Shown: one piece after another, positions 9,002-18,462 of the stretch
Position numbering within the stretch: the first letter of the stretch is position 1
How the letters are laid out: each line of letters starts with the position of its first letter
NCBI GenBank assembly: GCA_946887045.1
Contig: CAMPKC010000013.1
Coordinates: 1-64,000, forward strand
Source of the DNA: an uncultured Sphingobacteriaceae bacterium
Lineage (GTDB): Bacteria > Bacteroidota > Bacteroidia > Sphingobacteriales > Sphingobacteriaceae
DNA: 64,000 bases
Direction of reading: 5' to 3'
The notes under the pieces: model-generated
The model's database searches: none
The model's input: the letters and a program-made list of their open reading frames with translations, nothing else
Told to the model about the DNA's origin: nothing
Program-made: the position numbers and the translations under genes

Positions 9002-10960
9002 GTGGCAAATCATAAAGACATTCATAAGCTGTCGGCAGCAGGACTGCTGGTTAGTTTGGGAATCATTTACGGAGACATTGGTACCTCACCTTTATATGTT
9101 TTCAAAGCAATCATCGGAGATAGAATTATTACTACGGATTTAATCTTTGGTGGGCTCTCGTGTATTTTCTGGACCTTAACACTTCAAACTACTATCAAGT
9201 ATGTTTTAATCACGTTACGTGCAGATAATAAAGGTGAAGGTGGCATATTTTCTTTATTATCCCTGGTTAAGCGTCGCGCTAAATGGTTAGTTATACCCGC
9301 CATGATCGGAGGTGCGTCTTTGCTTGCAGATGGTATGATTACTCCTCCAATTACGGTCTCGGCAGCTATTGAGGGGTTAAGGATTTTCAATGCCGACCTT
9401 CATACAATACCTATTGTAATTGCGATCATTTCGGGTTTGTTTATTGTTCAACAGTTCGGTACCTCGTTTATTGGTAAAGCTTTCGGTCCAATAATGTTTG
9501 TTTGGTTTACCATGTTAGCCGTTTTAGGATCGTTTTATGTGGTGAATTTTCCCGAAATATTTAAAGCCATAAATCCATATTATGCCTATAACATCATCGT
9601 CAGTACGATTGATATAAGCAATAATGATTTTGGTGCTCTTTATATAATTGCAGCTGTTTTCTTATGTACAACGGGAGCGGAGGCTTTATATTCGGACCTT
9701 GGGCATTGTGGGCGTTCAAATATCAGAGTTAGCTGGATTTACGTCAAAACCTGTTTGCTGTTAAACTATTTCGGACAAGGGGTTTGGTTGTTGCAACACG
9801 AAGGGGCAACTCTTCAGGGCGAGAATCCGTTTTACCAGCTGATGCCCGAATGGTTTCTGATATTTGGAATCGCAATAGCCACTGCAGCAGCTATTATCGC
9901 TTCACAGGCGATGATTTCTGGATCGTTCACCCTTATTTCTGAAGCGGTGCGACTAAATTTGTGGCCCAAAGTCAAAATCAATTACCCTTCAAATCAAAAG
10001 GGCCAAATATATGTGTCCTCTATAAATTGGTTACTTTGGCTCGGGTGTCTGGTTGTTATCGGGGTTTTTAGAGAGTCAGCTAACATGGAGGGTGCTTACG
10101 GTTTAGCTATAACCCTGACCTTTTTGATGACCACAATTCTAATGTGTGTATATCTTCAGCGGAAGCACTTCCCAACTTATTTAATAGTGCTTTTCGCCTC
10201 GGTTTATGGATTACTTGAACTATTATTTCTTGTTTCAAATCTTTCGAAGTTCTTACATGGAGGTTGGTTAACTCTGTTGCTTTCTGTTTTGTTCTTTTCA
10301 GTTATGTTTGGCTGGTCCTCGGCCCGAAAAATCAAGAACAGGTATGTTAAATTTGTTGAAATTGAAGATTACTTTCCCATCTTAAAAGAATTAAGCGAAG
10401 ATTCAACAGTTCCTAAATACGCGTCTCAGTTAGTTTACTTAACAAGTGCTAACTTTAGCTCCGAAATTGAATCCAAGATCATCTATTCCATATTACAAAA
10501 GCAGCCAAAGAGGGCGGATGTGTACTGGCTGGTACATGTTGACGTTACGGATGAACCTCATACGCTGGAATATAAAGTGAACTTCCTTGTTCCGGGGAAA
10601 TTGATCAGAATAGATTTCAGGCTTGGATTCAGAATCGAACAGAGGATAAATATCCTTTTCAGGATGGTCGTTGAAGAGCTTGTTAAAAAAGGTGAAGTAG
10701 ATATCACAAGCAGGTATGAGTCTTTAAATAAGCATCAGATAATAGGAGATTTTAGGTTTGTGGTGCTCGAAAAAATCATGTCGAAATCCAACAAGCTCTC
10801 TTTTAAAGAGCGTTTAATCATGGATTATTATTTCCTTTTAAAGCATCTGAGTTTGTCTGAAGAGCGTGGTTTTGGTTTAGATTTAAGCTTTGTTACAGTC
10901 GAGAAAGTTCCGCTGGTGGTATCATATCACGACAATATTCAGCTTCAGCGAATAACATAA
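9002..10960 (+). CDS. kup: KUP-family potassium uptake protein
   Basis: 652 residues. About 12 membrane segments fill residues 12-440 and a hydrophilic C-terminal domain of ~200 residues follows, as in Kup/HAK/KT transporters that bring in potassium together with protons. The signature GDIGTSPLYVFKAI is at about 24-37 and GGIFSLLSL is near 79. The start is GTG, fixed by the family N-terminus and by the close upstream promoter. It converges with the amino acid permease, leaving only 15 nt and no clear terminator. Confidence 0.95.
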   Translation: MANHKDIHKLSAAGLLVSLGIIYGDIGTSPLYVFKAIIGDRIITTDLIFGGLSCIFWTLTLQTTIKYVLITLRADNKGEGGIFSLLSLVKRRAKWLVIPAMIGGASLLADGMITPPITVSAAIEGLRIFNADLHTIPIVIAIISGLFIVQQFGTSFIGKAFGPIMFVWFTMLAVLGSFYVVNFPEIFKAINPYYAYNIIVSTIDISNNDFGALYIIAAVFLCTTGAEALYSDLGHCGRSNIRVSWIYVKTCLLLNYFGQGVWLLQHEGATLQGENPFYQLMPEWFLIFGIAIATAAAIIASQAMISGSFTLISEAVRLNLWPKVKINYPSNQKGQIYVSSINWLLWLGCLVVIGVFRESANMEGAYGLAITLTFLMTTILMCVYLQRKHFPTYLIVLFASVYGLLELLFLVSNLSKFLHGGWLTLLLSVLFFSVMFGWSSARKIKNRYVKFVEIEDYFPILKELSEDSTVPKYASQLVYLTSANFSSEIESKIIYSILQKQPKRADVYWLVHVDVTDEPHTLEYKVNFLVPGKLIRIDFRLGFRIEQRINILFRMVVEELVKKGEVDITSRYESLNKHQIIGDFRFVVLEKIMSKSNKLSFKERLIMDYYFLLKHLSLSEERGFGLDLSFVTVEKVPLVVSYHDNIQLQRIT

Positions 10961-10975
10961 TTTCTGTTTGGGGAA

Positions 10976-12691
10976 TTAATTGGTATTTAGTCTGCTGTTT
11001 TTATGACCGTAGGTAAAATAGATGACCAAGCCGACCAGTAACCAAATCAAAAATCTTTCCCAGCTCTGATAACCCAATTCTGTCATTAAGTAAAAACAAC
11101 TTAACAAACCCAGAACAGGTATCAGCGAGAGGTTTTTTGTAAAGCTAAGCCAGGCGATGATAATTGCCAGAACGATGAATAAAAAATAAGGGAGACTGTC
11201 TTTATAATCATGCCAGTCGCCCTCAAGTCGAAATAGATCGTAAACAGGTTCCCAAAAAACAATCAAAGCAGCAATAAGTAATCCGGGGACAATGTATTTG
11301 GAATTAATATAGGGGATTCTAAAACGCCCCGGCTGAATATTTTTGTCTTTTTCCAGAACTAAAACTCCGCCACAGACCAACACAAAGGCAAATAATGTAC
11401 CAATACTGGTTAAGTCGGTCACCTCTGATAGGTTCATAAAAAGTGCCGGTATGGCTACGACAAAGCCAGTAACGATAGTTGAAAAACTCGGCGTTTGATA
11501 TTTGGGATGTATGCGGGCAAAAGCTTTAGGCAGAAGTCCGTCGCGGCTCATGCTCATCCATATCCGGGGCTGGCCCATTTGAAAAATTAATAAAACACTC
11601 GCTGTGGCTATAACTGCACTTATTGATATAATGTAACTAATTTCATCAAGTCCAACTCTTTTAAAAACAAATGCCAAAGGGTCTGCTACCTGCAACTCTG
11701 TGTAATTAACCATTCCGGTTAATACCAATGCTATTAAAATATACAAAACAGTACAAATGATCAGGGAATAAATCATCCCTTTCGGCAGATCCCTCTGCGG
11801 ATCTTTACATTCCTCTGCAGTGGTTGAAATAGCATCGAAGCCTATATATGCAAAAAACACACCCGACACGCCTTTCATTACACCTGAGAACTCATTGGGT
11901 AGAAACGGACTCCAGTTGGCCGGAGTAACGTAAAAGAAGCCAACCAAAATTACAGCGATGACTACCGCTATTTTAAGTATCACCATAGCATTTGTAGCTC
12001 TTTTAGTTTCCTTGATTCCAATATAAACCAGGTAAGTGATTAATGCTACAATTGCAAGCGCAGGCAAGTTGGCAATAAGTTTAAGGCTGCCGAAGCCAGG
12101 CGCACTAGTCCAGGCCATCGCCTGATATCTTAATGTTTCCGTTATTTCAGATACGTTGCCCGATGCTGTTAATTGCTCAAGTTTTGCGTTCCCCCTCATT
12201 GCGGATAAATAATCCATAGTGAGGTGTGCCGGGATATAAATATTGAAGCCTTCGAGCAGATTTGTAAAGTATTCGCTCCAGGAAATTGCTACCGCGATGT
12301 TCCCGATAGCATATTCCATCAGCAGATCCCAACCAATGATCCAAGCGATCAATTCGCCGAACGATGCATATGCGTAGGTATAAGCACTACCCGAAACTGG
12401 AATTCTGGAAGCAAATTCAGCATAGCACAACGCAGAGAAGCCACAAGTTATAGCCGTTAAAATGAACAGTAAAGTAACGCCGGGCCCCCCATCGAATGCA
12501 GCTTGTCCGATGGTCGAAAAGATACCTGCGCCAATAACTGCCGCAATCCCCATAAAAGTTAGATCTCGTACTCCTAATACTTTTTTTAAATGGGTGATAC
12601 CCGATTTCGCGTTTTCTGTGTCTGTAAAGCCCTGTTCAATATCTGTAAGGATAGTCGAGATAGGTTTTCTCCGGAAGTATTTGTTTGCCAT
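10976..12691 (-). CDS. APC-superfamily amino acid permease
   Basis: About 571 residues from the preferred start (MANKYFRRKP); an in-frame ATG nine codons upstream is also possible. The protein has 12 or more membrane segments. The first carries GIAAVIGAGIFSTIG, the unwound-helix substrate motif of the amino acid-polyamine-organocation superfamily; FAYIGFDAISTTAEE follows in the middle, as in cationic amino acid transporter (YfnA/CAT-like) members. The substrate is probably a cationic or neutral amino acid, but it cannot be specified. It is a single-gene unit. Confidence 0.9.
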   Translation of the reverse strand: MANKYFRRKPISTILTDIEQGFTDTENAKSGITHLKKVLGVRDLTFMGIAAVIGAGIFSTIGQAAFDGGPGVTLLFILTAITCGFSALCYAEFASRIPVSGSAYTYAYASFGELIAWIIGWDLLMEYAIGNIAVAISWSEYFTNLLEGFNIYIPAHLTMDYLSAMRGNAKLEQLTASGNVSEITETLRYQAMAWTSAPGFGSLKLIANLPALAIVALITYLVYIGIKETKRATNAMVILKIAVVIAVILVGFFYVTPANWSPFLPNEFSGVMKGVSGVFFAYIGFDAISTTAEECKDPQRDLPKGMIYSLIICTVLYILIALVLTGMVNYTELQVADPLAFVFKRVGLDEISYIISISAVIATASVLLIFQMGQPRIWMSMSRDGLLPKAFARIHPKYQTPSFSTIVTGFVVAIPALFMNLSEVTDLTSIGTLFAFVLVCGGVLVLEKDKNIQPGRFRIPYINSKYIVPGLLIAALIVFWEPVYDLFRLEGDWHDYKDSLPYFLFIVLAIIIAWLSFTKNLSLIPVLGLLSCFYLMTELGYQSWERFLIWLLVGLVIYFTYGHKNSRLNTN

Positions 12692-12846
12692 CGTGGTATT
12701 TATCTTCAGCGAAATCAAACATAGAAATAATTTGATTTGAATTTAAGGAAAATAAGAGGCGTGGCGGGAAAGCAATGATTGGCGATAACATCCTCCAGAG
12801 GATTACAGGGAGGATGATGTAATGGAACTTAGGAAATGGTTTTTTG

Positions 12847-12882
12847 TTATGCTGAGCTTTTCTTCGGACAAGCTCAGCATAA
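12847..12882. repeat. REP-like palindrome
   Basis: A perfect 13-bp inverted repeat (TTATGCTGAGCTT ... AAGCTCAGCATAA) with a 10-nt loop, between the permease and the M3 peptidase. No T-run follows on either strand, so it does not look like a plain terminator. The core (ATGCTGAGCTTGTC on the minus strand) resembles the dispersed palindromes common in Sphingobacteriaceae intergenic regions; that comparison is from memory. Confidence 0.5.
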
Positions 12883-12890
12883 TGAATTGA

Positions 12891-14597
12891 TTAATCTTCA
12901 AGTAAGGCGAGTTCGGTTTTTATAAATTTAGCCAGCTGATGCACGTAATCAGAGCTGAAGTTGAACTCTATGCCTGCAGTTTTATAAATTTCTTTTATCG
13001 TTTTTGTGTAGCCTAGCTTTAAAGCCGCCAAATATTTCTGTAAAGCCAGTTCAGGATTTTCCTTGTAGTTTTTCCAAACAGCTATCGCACCCAACTGAGC
13101 AATACCATACTCGATGTAATAAAACGGAACTTCAAAAATATGGAGTTGTTTTTGCCAGAGGTTTTCCAACGCTTCTTCATATCCCTGCCAGTTGGTGAAA
13201 TTATTGCCAAAAGGTTCAATAATTTCTTTCCATGCGATTTTTCGCTCGGTGGTAGTATGTTCCGGATTCGTATAAATCCAGTGTTGAAACTGATCTACTA
13301 CAGCCACCCAGGGAAGCGTTTTCAAAACATCTCGTAGCTGATCTTTTTTCGCCCGCTTTAGATCTTCATCACTATCAAAAAAAACATCCCATTTATCCAT
13401 AGAAATTAGTTCCATGCTCATCGAAGCCAGTTCGGCTACTTCTGAAGGAAGGTGTTTAAAGTCGTTGAGTTCCAGATCAGCACTTATAAAGGTATGAACG
13501 GCGTGTCCCCCTTCGTGTACCATAGTGGTCAAATCGCGAAAAGTATTTGCCGAATTCATGAAGATGAAAGGTGCTCCTGTTTCTGCCAAGGGATAATTAT
13601 ATCCACCAGGAGCTTTCCCTTTACGACTTTCGACGTCGAAAAGTCCATTCTCTTTCATTATTTCCAAACGCTCGCCGATGTACGGATTAAGAGCTTGAAA
13701 ACATTTTATCGATTTGTCAATTAGTTCCTGACCATTGTTGAACGGTTTAAGCGCCGGTTTTCCGGAAATGTCAACATCCATATCCCAGGGTTTTAGCTCA
13801 TGTAAGCCTAAAGCCACGCGCCTTTTTTCAGCCTCTTTCCGTAAAATAGGTACTATCTCTCTCTCTATAGATTCGTGGAATTTATAGCAATCATGCGGGG
13901 TATAATCAAATCTGCCCAAAGCCTGGAACATGTAATCGCGGAAGTTCTCGAAGCCGGCATTCAGGGCCACCTTATGGCGAAGCTTTAAAAGCTCATTAAA
14001 AAGTTCGTCCAGCTTATCCTTATCCTGCAAGCGTCTTGCCGTAACAGCTTCCCACGCTTGCTTACGTACGTTTCGATTGACATCTTTTAGAAATACAGAA
14101 GCTTGTTCAAGCGTGTATTCCTTTCCATCAATGCTAACGCTCATCGCCCCGGTAATTGACTGGTAAGTTTGTTGCTTAACCTGGATTTCTGTCAATAGCG
14201 GAATATTCTCTTCCCTGAAAAGTTGTAAGGCCTTTTTTACGCTTCTGATCAGCACAAAATATTTATCCTTTTCCAGCTTTTCTACAAAACGGCTATCTAT
14301 CAGTTTCTTGTTCAGGTCATTTGAAATGGGAGCAATTTTAGGTTCTATCTCGGTAGCAAAATATTGGAAGCTTTGCAGTAATTCTTCGTTTGTGGTATCG
14401 CAGGTCATGCGAATATATCTCCATGCAAAGTCTTCTTCCAGAGCAGCTTCAAGTTCACTGCGGTCTTTTAACCAGCGTTCTAAATCTTCAACAGAGTTAA
14501 TTTCTCTGTTTTTCAATTCAAGCAATAATGGTTCAAGTTTCTCCCATAGTATTTCGAGGTTTTCAGGAACAAATATTCTTGGCTTTTTCGCGATCAT
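12891..14597 (-). CDS. M3-family oligoendopeptidase (PepF-like)
   Basis: 568 residues, the usual size for M3B oligoendopeptidases, cytoplasmic zinc enzymes that cut short peptides. The zinc motif HEGGH is at 361-365 (HEGGHAVHTF), followed by the conserved ELASMSMELIS that supplies the third ligand Glu. A long helical N-terminal domain precedes it, and there is no signal peptide. It is a single leftward gene; the upstream gap to the prenyltransferase (14598-14765) shows nothing recognisable. Confidence 0.93.
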   Translation of the reverse strand: MIAKKPRIFVPENLEILWEKLEPLLLELKNREINSVEDLERWLKDRSELEAALEEDFAWRYIRMTCDTTNEELLQSFQYFATEIEPKIAPISNDLNKKLIDSRFVEKLEKDKYFVLIRSVKKALQLFREENIPLLTEIQVKQQTYQSITGAMSVSIDGKEYTLEQASVFLKDVNRNVRKQAWEAVTARRLQDKDKLDELFNELLKLRHKVALNAGFENFRDYMFQALGRFDYTPHDCYKFHESIEREIVPILRKEAEKRRVALGLHELKPWDMDVDISGKPALKPFNNGQELIDKSIKCFQALNPYIGERLEIMKENGLFDVESRKGKAPGGYNYPLAETGAPFIFMNSANTFRDLTTMVHEGGHAVHTFISADLELNDFKHLPSEVAELASMSMELISMDKWDVFFDSDEDLKRAKKDQLRDVLKTLPWVAVVDQFQHWIYTNPEHTTTERKIAWKEIIEPFGNNFTNWQGYEEALENLWQKQLHIFEVPFYYIEYGIAQLGAIAVWKNYKENPELALQKYLAALKLGYTKTIKEIYKTAGIEFNFSSDYVHQLAKFIKTELALLED

Positions 14598-14765
14598 GAT
14601 CTTGTGATTTATCCTGCTAAGTTAAAATCAGATCATTTGTTTTAAGAATTTTTATGAGAATAAAATGTACCGGCCAAATACTTGATGCCCTATTCGTATG
14701 AATTGGAACTCGTTACAAAAGCTTTTTCAAATTTAGGCGAACTGAAATATATCGTATTGATACTT

Positions 14766-15626
14766 CTAGAATTTGGTTCTGAAATAAATGTCCAGCAGAA
14801 CGAAAATAGCAAAAATAACCGAAGCAATGCCGTTTGTAGTTCCAAAAGCCAGGTTTACTTTGCTTAAGTCATTGGGTTTTACCAGGCGGTGCTGGTATAT
14901 CAATAAGCCAATAAAGAAAATAATTCCGGCAATGTAAAATCCTCCCAACTGGGTGATAAAGAGTGGAATTATTAAAAAAACTACACTTAATACATGTAGA
15001 GCAGATGACACCAGTAAAGCCTTTTTCCTTCCTAATACAGCAGGGATCGAGTATAAATTGGCACTCTGGTCAAATTCATCATCCTGTAAAGAATAAATAA
15101 TATCAAAGCCGCTCACCCAGCAAACAACAGCAAGCGAGAAGAAAATTGGTAATAGCGCAAATTCTCCTGTCACTACCAGGTAGGCACCAATGGGGGCGAG
15201 GCCCAGACCAATGCCTAAGATGAGGTGGCAAAGCGGAGTAAAACGTTTGGTGAAACTGTATCCTAGAATTACTGCAAGAGCTACTGGCGACAAATAGAAA
15301 CACAGCGGATTTATAAAGTAGGTAGTGAATATAAAAAGTACACAGTTTATTATAGTAAACAGCAAAGCGTTTTTTGCCGGTATACGTCCGGCCGGAATGT
15401 CTCTAGCCACCGTTCGGGGATTTTGGGCATCGAAATTTCTGTCGAGATAACGGTTAAATGCCATCGCGGCATTCCTGGCGAAAATCATACACAAGATCAT
15501 AAAAACCAGCAGCATCCAGTTAAACGTATTGTCTGTAGTTGTAAGCGCAAGGAAAAAGCCTATAAAGGCAAAAGGCATTGCGAAAATAGTATGGGCGAAA
15601 AGTACGAGTGAAAGGTATTTTTTCAT
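14766..15626 (-). CDS. UbiA-family prenyltransferase (MqnP-like)
   Basis: 286 residues from the chosen start (MKKYLSLVLF); the longer frame upstream lacks family similarity and overlaps engB. About eight membrane segments. Two Asp-rich sites bind Mg-prenyl diphosphate: N58/D62/D66 (NRYLDRNFDAQNPRT) and D175/D182/D186 (FDIIYSLQDDEFD). The motif NPRTVARDIPAG is typical of the bacterial putative 4-hydroxybenzoate polyprenyltransferase group that includes MqnP of the futalosine menaquinone route. Because Bacteroidota use menaquinone, a role in menaquinone assembly is more likely than in ubiquinone; the choice between MqnP and another UbiA enzyme is inferred. Confidence 0.85.
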   Translation of the reverse strand: MKKYLSLVLFAHTIFAMPFAFIGFFLALTTTDNTFNWMLLVFMILCMIFARNAAMAFNRYLDRNFDAQNPRTVARDIPAGRIPAKNALLFTIINCVLFIFTTYFINPLCFYLSPVALAVILGYSFTKRFTPLCHLILGIGLGLAPIGAYLVVTGEFALLPIFFSLAVVCWVSGFDIIYSLQDDEFDQSANLYSIPAVLGRKKALLVSSALHVLSVVFLIIPLFITQLGGFYIAGIIFFIGLLIYQHRLVKPNDLSKVNLAFGTTNGIASVIFAIFVLLDIYFRTKF

Positions 15627-15684
15627 CTTATCTGCTCGATTAGATTTGAGATGTATGATATTAATTTTTTTGAGACAACCGGTG

Positions 15685-16299
15685 TTATTCGATAACAGGC
15701 GCAACAAATGCTTTGTTTATTTCGTCAATGAGCGATAGAATTTCATCCCTGCCTTCCTGTGTTTCCGAAGAGGTGATAAATTGTTGCGGCACTTCTTCAA
15801 AAGAAACTAAAAGTTCTTTTTTAAATGCAGCCACCGTTTGCATTGTTTTATGTTTTGATTGTTTGTCGGCTTTAGTAAATACCAGTAAAAACGGAATTCC
15901 GTGCTCGCCCAGCCAAAAGCAAAATTCCAGATCGACTTTTTGCGGAGGCACGCGACTATCAATCAATACGAACACACACTGGAGGCTTTCACGATTTTTA
16001 AGATAGTACTTTATAAACCGTTCCCATTCGCCCCGGCTGGTTTTCGAAGCTCTTGCGAATCCATAACCAGGTAAATCCACAATATACCACTTGTCGTTAA
16101 CCAGGAAATGATTTATCAACTGGGTCTTTCCGGGAGTCTGAGATGTTTTCGCTAAACCTTTTTTTTGGGTTAGCATGTTTATAAGAGATGATTTTCCGAC
16201 ATTTGATCGTCCTATAAACGCATACTCAGGCAAAGCCGGAGGAGGTAATTTATCGGTACGTGTGTTGCTGCATTTAAATTCCGCGGTATGTATAATCAT
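15685..16299 (-). CDS. engB: Ribosome biogenesis GTPase EngB/YsxC
   Basis: 204 residues, normal for this essential GTPase, which assists assembly of the large ribosomal subunit. Motifs are in order: Walker A GRSNVGKSS (30-38), TPGKTQLIN (G2), DLPGYGFA (G3) and TKAD (G4). A plausible -7 element, TACATTTG on the minus strand at 16305-16312, is so close to the start that the message could be almost leaderless. The gene is divergent from the VOC-family gene. Confidence 0.95.
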   Translation of the reverse strand: MIIHTAEFKCSNTRTDKLPPPALPEYAFIGRSNVGKSSLINMLTQKKGLAKTSQTPGKTQLINHFLVNDKWYIVDLPGYGFARASKTSRGEWERFIKYYLKNRESLQCVFVLIDSRVPPQKVDLEFCFWLGEHGIPFLLVFTKADKQSKHKTMQTVAAFKKELLVSFEEVPQQFITSSETQEGRDEILSLIDEINKAFVAPVIE

Positions 16300-16345
16300 C
16301 GTGGCAAATGTACAATTTTATAAAACTATACTCCATAGATTTAAG

Positions 16346-16834
16346 ATGAATAGCTATACAACCCCATCCACAACCCGTATCGGGCATGTGCATTTAAAAG
16401 TTTCGGATCTCGAACGTTCTCTGGCTTTTTACCAGGAGCTGCTTGGCTTTGAAATAACCCAACGTTATGGCGAGGGTGCGGTATTTCTTTCCGCAGGCGG
16501 TTATCATCACCATATCGGCTTAAATACCTGGCAGAGTAAAGGTGCGGACAAGGCTCCTGCACGAGCTGTAGGTTTGTATCACGTAGCTATATTATATGCA
16601 GAGAGGAGAGAACTGGCCGAAGTAGTAAAGCGATTGCTTGACAATGAATATCCTTTAAGCGGAGCCGCGGATCATGGCGTTTCAGAGGCAATTTATTTAG
16701 ATGATCCTGATGGTAATGGCGTCGAGCTTTATTGGGACAAGCCCAAAGAGGAGTGGCCCTTTGATGGCGAGGGGAATTTGCAAATGGTTACCGAGCCCTT
16801 GAATATTCATGGTCTGTTGGGAATGCTTCGATAA
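16346..16834 (+). CDS. Glyoxalase/bleomycin-resistance (VOC) family protein
   Basis: About 162 residues from the ATG chosen because it directly precedes the family start RIGHVHLKVSDLERSLAFY; the open frame extends 57 codons upstream but only as antisense of engB. One VOC domain (about 10-130) has paired beta-alpha-beta-beta-beta units. The metal-ligand positions are visible: His in GHVHLKV and Glu in GVELYWD. The GxGAVFLSAGGYHHHIGLNTW stretch resembles catechol-2,3-dioxygenase-like members. The substrate is not readable. Single-gene unit, converging with efp. Confidence 0.85.
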   Translation: MNSYTTPSTTRIGHVHLKVSDLERSLAFYQELLGFEITQRYGEGAVFLSAGGYHHHIGLNTWQSKGADKAPARAVGLYHVAILYAERRELAEVVKRLLDNEYPLSGAADHGVSEAIYLDDPDGNGVELYWDKPKEEWPFDGEGNLQMVTEPLNIHGLLGMLR

Positions 16835-16894
16835 ATTCGATGTATTGGTGCTATCCTTTTTACTTCGTGAAGCTCCTGTTAAATCTATTCAAGT

Positions 16895-16924
16895 AAAAAG
16901 CGGCCCAGTTTTTTCAGGCCGCTT
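16895..16924 (-). terminator. Rho-independent terminator of efp
   Basis: Read leftward: AAGCGGCC, an 11-nt loop, then GGCCGCTT followed by TTTAC. The GC-rich 8-bp stem and T-tract lie downstream of the efp stop. On the plus strand it could also stop readthrough from the VOC gene, though no T-tract follows there. Confidence 0.8.
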
Positions 16925-16947
16925 CAATCATATAAAGATAAATTACA

Positions 16948-17508
16948 CTATTTCACACGCTCAATATATTCTCCTGTGCGGGTATCCACTTTAATTTTAT
17001 CGCCTTGATTTACAAATAAAGGCACTTTCAGTTCTATGCCATTTTCGGTAGTTGCATATTTCTGAGCGCCTGAAGATGTATCGCCTTTTACTGCGGGCTC
17101 GGTGTAGGTTATTTCCAATTCAACGTTATTTGGCGCCTGAGCCATAATGGGCTCTTCGCTTTCAAAGGAGACAATTACATTCATACCTTCTTTTATAAAC
17201 TTCGCAGATGGTCCGAACAATGATTTAGGAATATTGAATTGTTCGAAAGAGACATTATCCATTACCACAAAATAATCACCTTCTTCATATAAATACTGGT
17301 AGTCATTGGTTTCAACACGACAGATCTCGACTTGTTCGTCAGTTGCCAAACGGGCCTCAACTATTTTTCCGGTTTTAATATTGCGAAACTTGCCCAGGTA
17401 GAAAGCGCCACCTTTTCCCGGTGTGCGATGTATAATTTCTTCGACGGTTACCAGTTCGCCGTTGAAGCGCAGAATATTTCCTGATTTAATTTCGGATGCT
17501 TTTGCCAT
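16948..17508 (-). CDS. efp: Translation elongation factor P
   Basis: 186 residues from MAKASEIKSGN, the conserved family start; an upstream in-frame ATG would add nine residues unlike the family. Three beta-barrel domains. The tip of domain I is HRTPGKGGAF, with Lys32 at the position that inserts next to the peptidyl transferase centre. EF-P relieves ribosome stalling at consecutive prolines. Which Lys32 modification enzyme is used cannot be told from this window. It is a single gene with its own terminator. Confidence 0.96.
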   Translation of the reverse strand: MAKASEIKSGNILRFNGELVTVEEIIHRTPGKGGAFYLGKFRNIKTGKIVEARLATDEQVEICRVETNDYQYLYEEGDYFVVMDNVSFEQFNIPKSLFGPSAKFIKEGMNVIVSFESEEPIMAQAPNNVELEITYTEPAVKGDTSSGAQKYATTENGIELKVPLFVNQGDKIKVDTRTGEYIERVK

Positions 17509-17730
17509 GAGAATATAATTGTAAAATTTGGCCAAAGATGCAATTATATTTTAATTGAAAAATATCGGCGGCAAAAATCGTTTTTTGATACAGGCTGCAA
17601 GGCTTCTCTGTTTTTAAAGTGTTTGCGCTGGCTGACTCAGAAATGTCTGATTAAATTTAATTTATTATTCCTTAGATAAATTAAGCTTATCGCATATTCG
17701 AAATTAAATATTTGCCATCTTTGTAACGAT

Positions 17731-18462
17731 ATGCCTCAATCCGTTACTCCTTACAAAAATGAAAACGCTACCAAAAAAGAGCAGGTAGCAACAATGTTCA
17801 ATAATATTTCAAAGACCTATGATTTTTTAAATCATTTCCTGTCTCTTGGAATCGATATTATCTGGAGAAAAAAAGCCATCGCCGAGCTGGAAAAAGATAA
17901 TCCTCAAAATATCCTGGATGTAGCGACGGGCACGGGGGACTTTGCTTTTGAATCCTTAAAAATTCTTAATCCTTTAAAAATTGTGGGGGTAGATATCTCG
18001 CAAGGGATGCTGGATATTGCAAATGAGAAGATTCAGAAACGCGGCTTAAGCGATAAATTTGAAGTGAGATTAGGCGACTCTGAAAAACTTTTGTTTGATG
18101 ATAATGAGTTTGATGCAGTTACAGTAGCGTATGGAGTAAGGAATTTTGAAAATCTTGAAAAGGGTCTTTCAGACATGTTAAGAGTTTTAAAGCCGGGTGG
18201 GAAAGCTGTTATTCTGGAGTTTTCAAAGCCCAAAGTTTTTCCTGTAAAGCAATTGTATAGCTTTTATTTTCATTACGTTACCCCATCCATCGGAAAAATA
18301 TTCTCAAAAGACAATAGTGCCTACAAATACCTTCCCGAATCCGTTGAGGCTTTTCCAGACGGAAAGGATTTTATCGCCCTGATGGAAAGAGTTGGATACC
18401 GAAATACCAAAAACCGTCCTTTGGCGTTTGGTATTTGTTCAATTTACACCGGTATTAAATGA
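17731..18462 (+). CDS. ubiE: Demethylmenaquinone methyltransferase (UbiE/MenG)
   Basis: 243 residues, class I SAM-dependent methyltransferase making the last step of menaquinone synthesis. The N-terminus VATMFNNISKTYDFLNHFLSLG is the UbiE signature; ILDVATGTGD (61-70) is the SAM-binding motif I, and YGVRNFENLEKGL and RVLKPGG follow in order. A possible promoter element (CATCTTTG, 17716-17723) is very close to the ATG. The stop overlaps the start of the next gene by 4 nt (ATGA). Confidence 0.95.
   Translation: MPQSVTPYKNENATKKEQVATMFNNISKTYDFLNHFLSLGIDIIWRKKAIAELEKDNPQNILDVATGTGDFAFESLKILNPLKIVGVDISQGMLDIANEKIQKRGLSDKFEVRLGDSEKLLFDDNEFDAVTVAYGVRNFENLEKGLSDMLRVLKPGGKAVILEFSKPKVFPVKQLYSFYFHYVTPSIGKIFSKDNSAYKYLPESVEAFPDGKDFIALMERVGYRNTKNRPLAFGICSIYTGIK

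Noticed and set aside
15627..15707. N-terminal extension of the UbiA-family protein
   Set aside because: It overlaps engB, is not hydrophobic, and the conserved membrane start is at the ATG used.
16175..16345. N-terminal extension of the VOC protein
   Set aside because: The 57 additional codons are antisense to engB and unlike the family; the ATG at 16346 directly precedes the VOC fold.
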